A DNA stretch of 64,000 nt, from the NCBI GenBank assembly GCA_014800245.1, contig JAAVGM010000011.1, positions 186,759-250,758 on the forward strand, in the 5' to 3' direction. Below are positions 63,845-64,000 of this stretch, in pieces. A model generated the notes under the pieces. It had not been told where the DNA came from and did no database searches. It was given only the letters and a program-made list of their open reading frames with translations. Made by a program: the position numbers and the translations under genes. Position 1 is the stretch's first letter; every line of letters starts with the position of its first letter. The DNA comes from Bacteroidales bacterium. Lineage in GTDB: Bacteria > Bacteroidota > Bacteroidia > Bacteroidales > Muribaculaceae.

Positions 63845-64000
63845 ATCCTGTCCCCATCTGCGGAGACCGCCAGGTCTCAATCTGCCACTATACCCGACTT
63901 ACATTAAAAGATCCCCGTCCCATCTGCTCAAATCCTGCGTAGTCAAGCCGTAAGGCAATCCTGCGTTCGGGCCTTTTCTTAATCCAAACTTCTATATACC
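63845..64000. repeat. 156-bp direct repeat, copy 2, reaching the window edge
   Basis: Second copy of the element at 63339-63495, 506 bp downstream; it may continue beyond the window. Confidence 0.9.

Overview
The window looks like chromosome from an anaerobic gut-type Bacteroidales. The best guess is family Muribaculaceae, an inference from gene content and style because no rRNA is present. Supporting signs are a type IX secretion system (PorU, PorV and a PorE-like lipoprotein), secreted proteins with T9SS-type C-terminal domains, DUF4105/Lnb, DUF3256, GYF_2 proteins, a long SecA, a combined AhpF, and many promoters of the Bacteroidetes type (TTTG, 19-21 bp, TAnnTTTG) instead of -35/-10 boxes. 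Core genes have mid GC content. The accessory patches near 12.8-14.2, 50.7-55.1 and 61-63 kb are more AT-rich.

Layout. 0-4.4 kb: 3' part of lgt, two GYF_2 membrane proteins, an Rpn-type nuclease, tRNA-Gly(CCC), a small HExxH protein and a GH25 lysozyme. 4.4-16.6 kb: T9SS locus with porU, rex, a degenerate FAH-fold protein, a second C25 peptidase, an interposed DUF4143 ATPase, porV, ispF and cvpA. 16.6-20.7 kb: sufCDS without an adjacent sufB, and a TRIC channel. 20.8-31.4 kb: ahpCF and three T9SS cargo genes (LRR protein, S8 protease, unknown). 31.7-41.3 kb: secA, a PafA-like pseudophosphatase, an Lnb-like protein, asnS and rluB. 41.3-50.6 kb: trkA-trkH, an AAA/PD-(D/E)XK protein, hpt, adk, a porE-like gene and a DUF2461 gene. 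Two near-identical candidate small RNA genes lie at 41.3 and 46.2 kb. 50.6-55.1 kb: an accessory island holding a TerB-like / four-TM coiled-coil / vWA-lipoprotein operon behind a structured leader RNA, and a second DUF4143 ATPase bracketed by 37-bp repeats. 55.1-61 kb: kdtA, gltX, DUF3256 and a DEAD helicase. 61-64 kb: an Rpn C-terminal mini-gene, an orphan Phd-type antitoxin, two small proteins behind a homologous leader RNA, and a field of REP-like and longer repeats.

How it fits together. SecA and the lipoprotein enzymes (Lgt, Lnb-like) feed the envelope. PorE is a lipoprotein and PorU/PorV finish export of the CTD proteins encoded nearby. Rex, the suf genes and ahpCF handle redox and Fe-S stress. 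The strongest candidates for undescribed biology are (1) the TerB/TM/vWA operon with its pseudoknotted leader, whose homologue precedes an unrelated small operon 10 kb away, (2) the duplicated minus-strand small RNA, and (3) the two DUF4143 ATPases whose promoters have the -33 box embedded in AT-rich repeats. All coordinates, pairings and homology calls were made by eye; no search or folding program was run.
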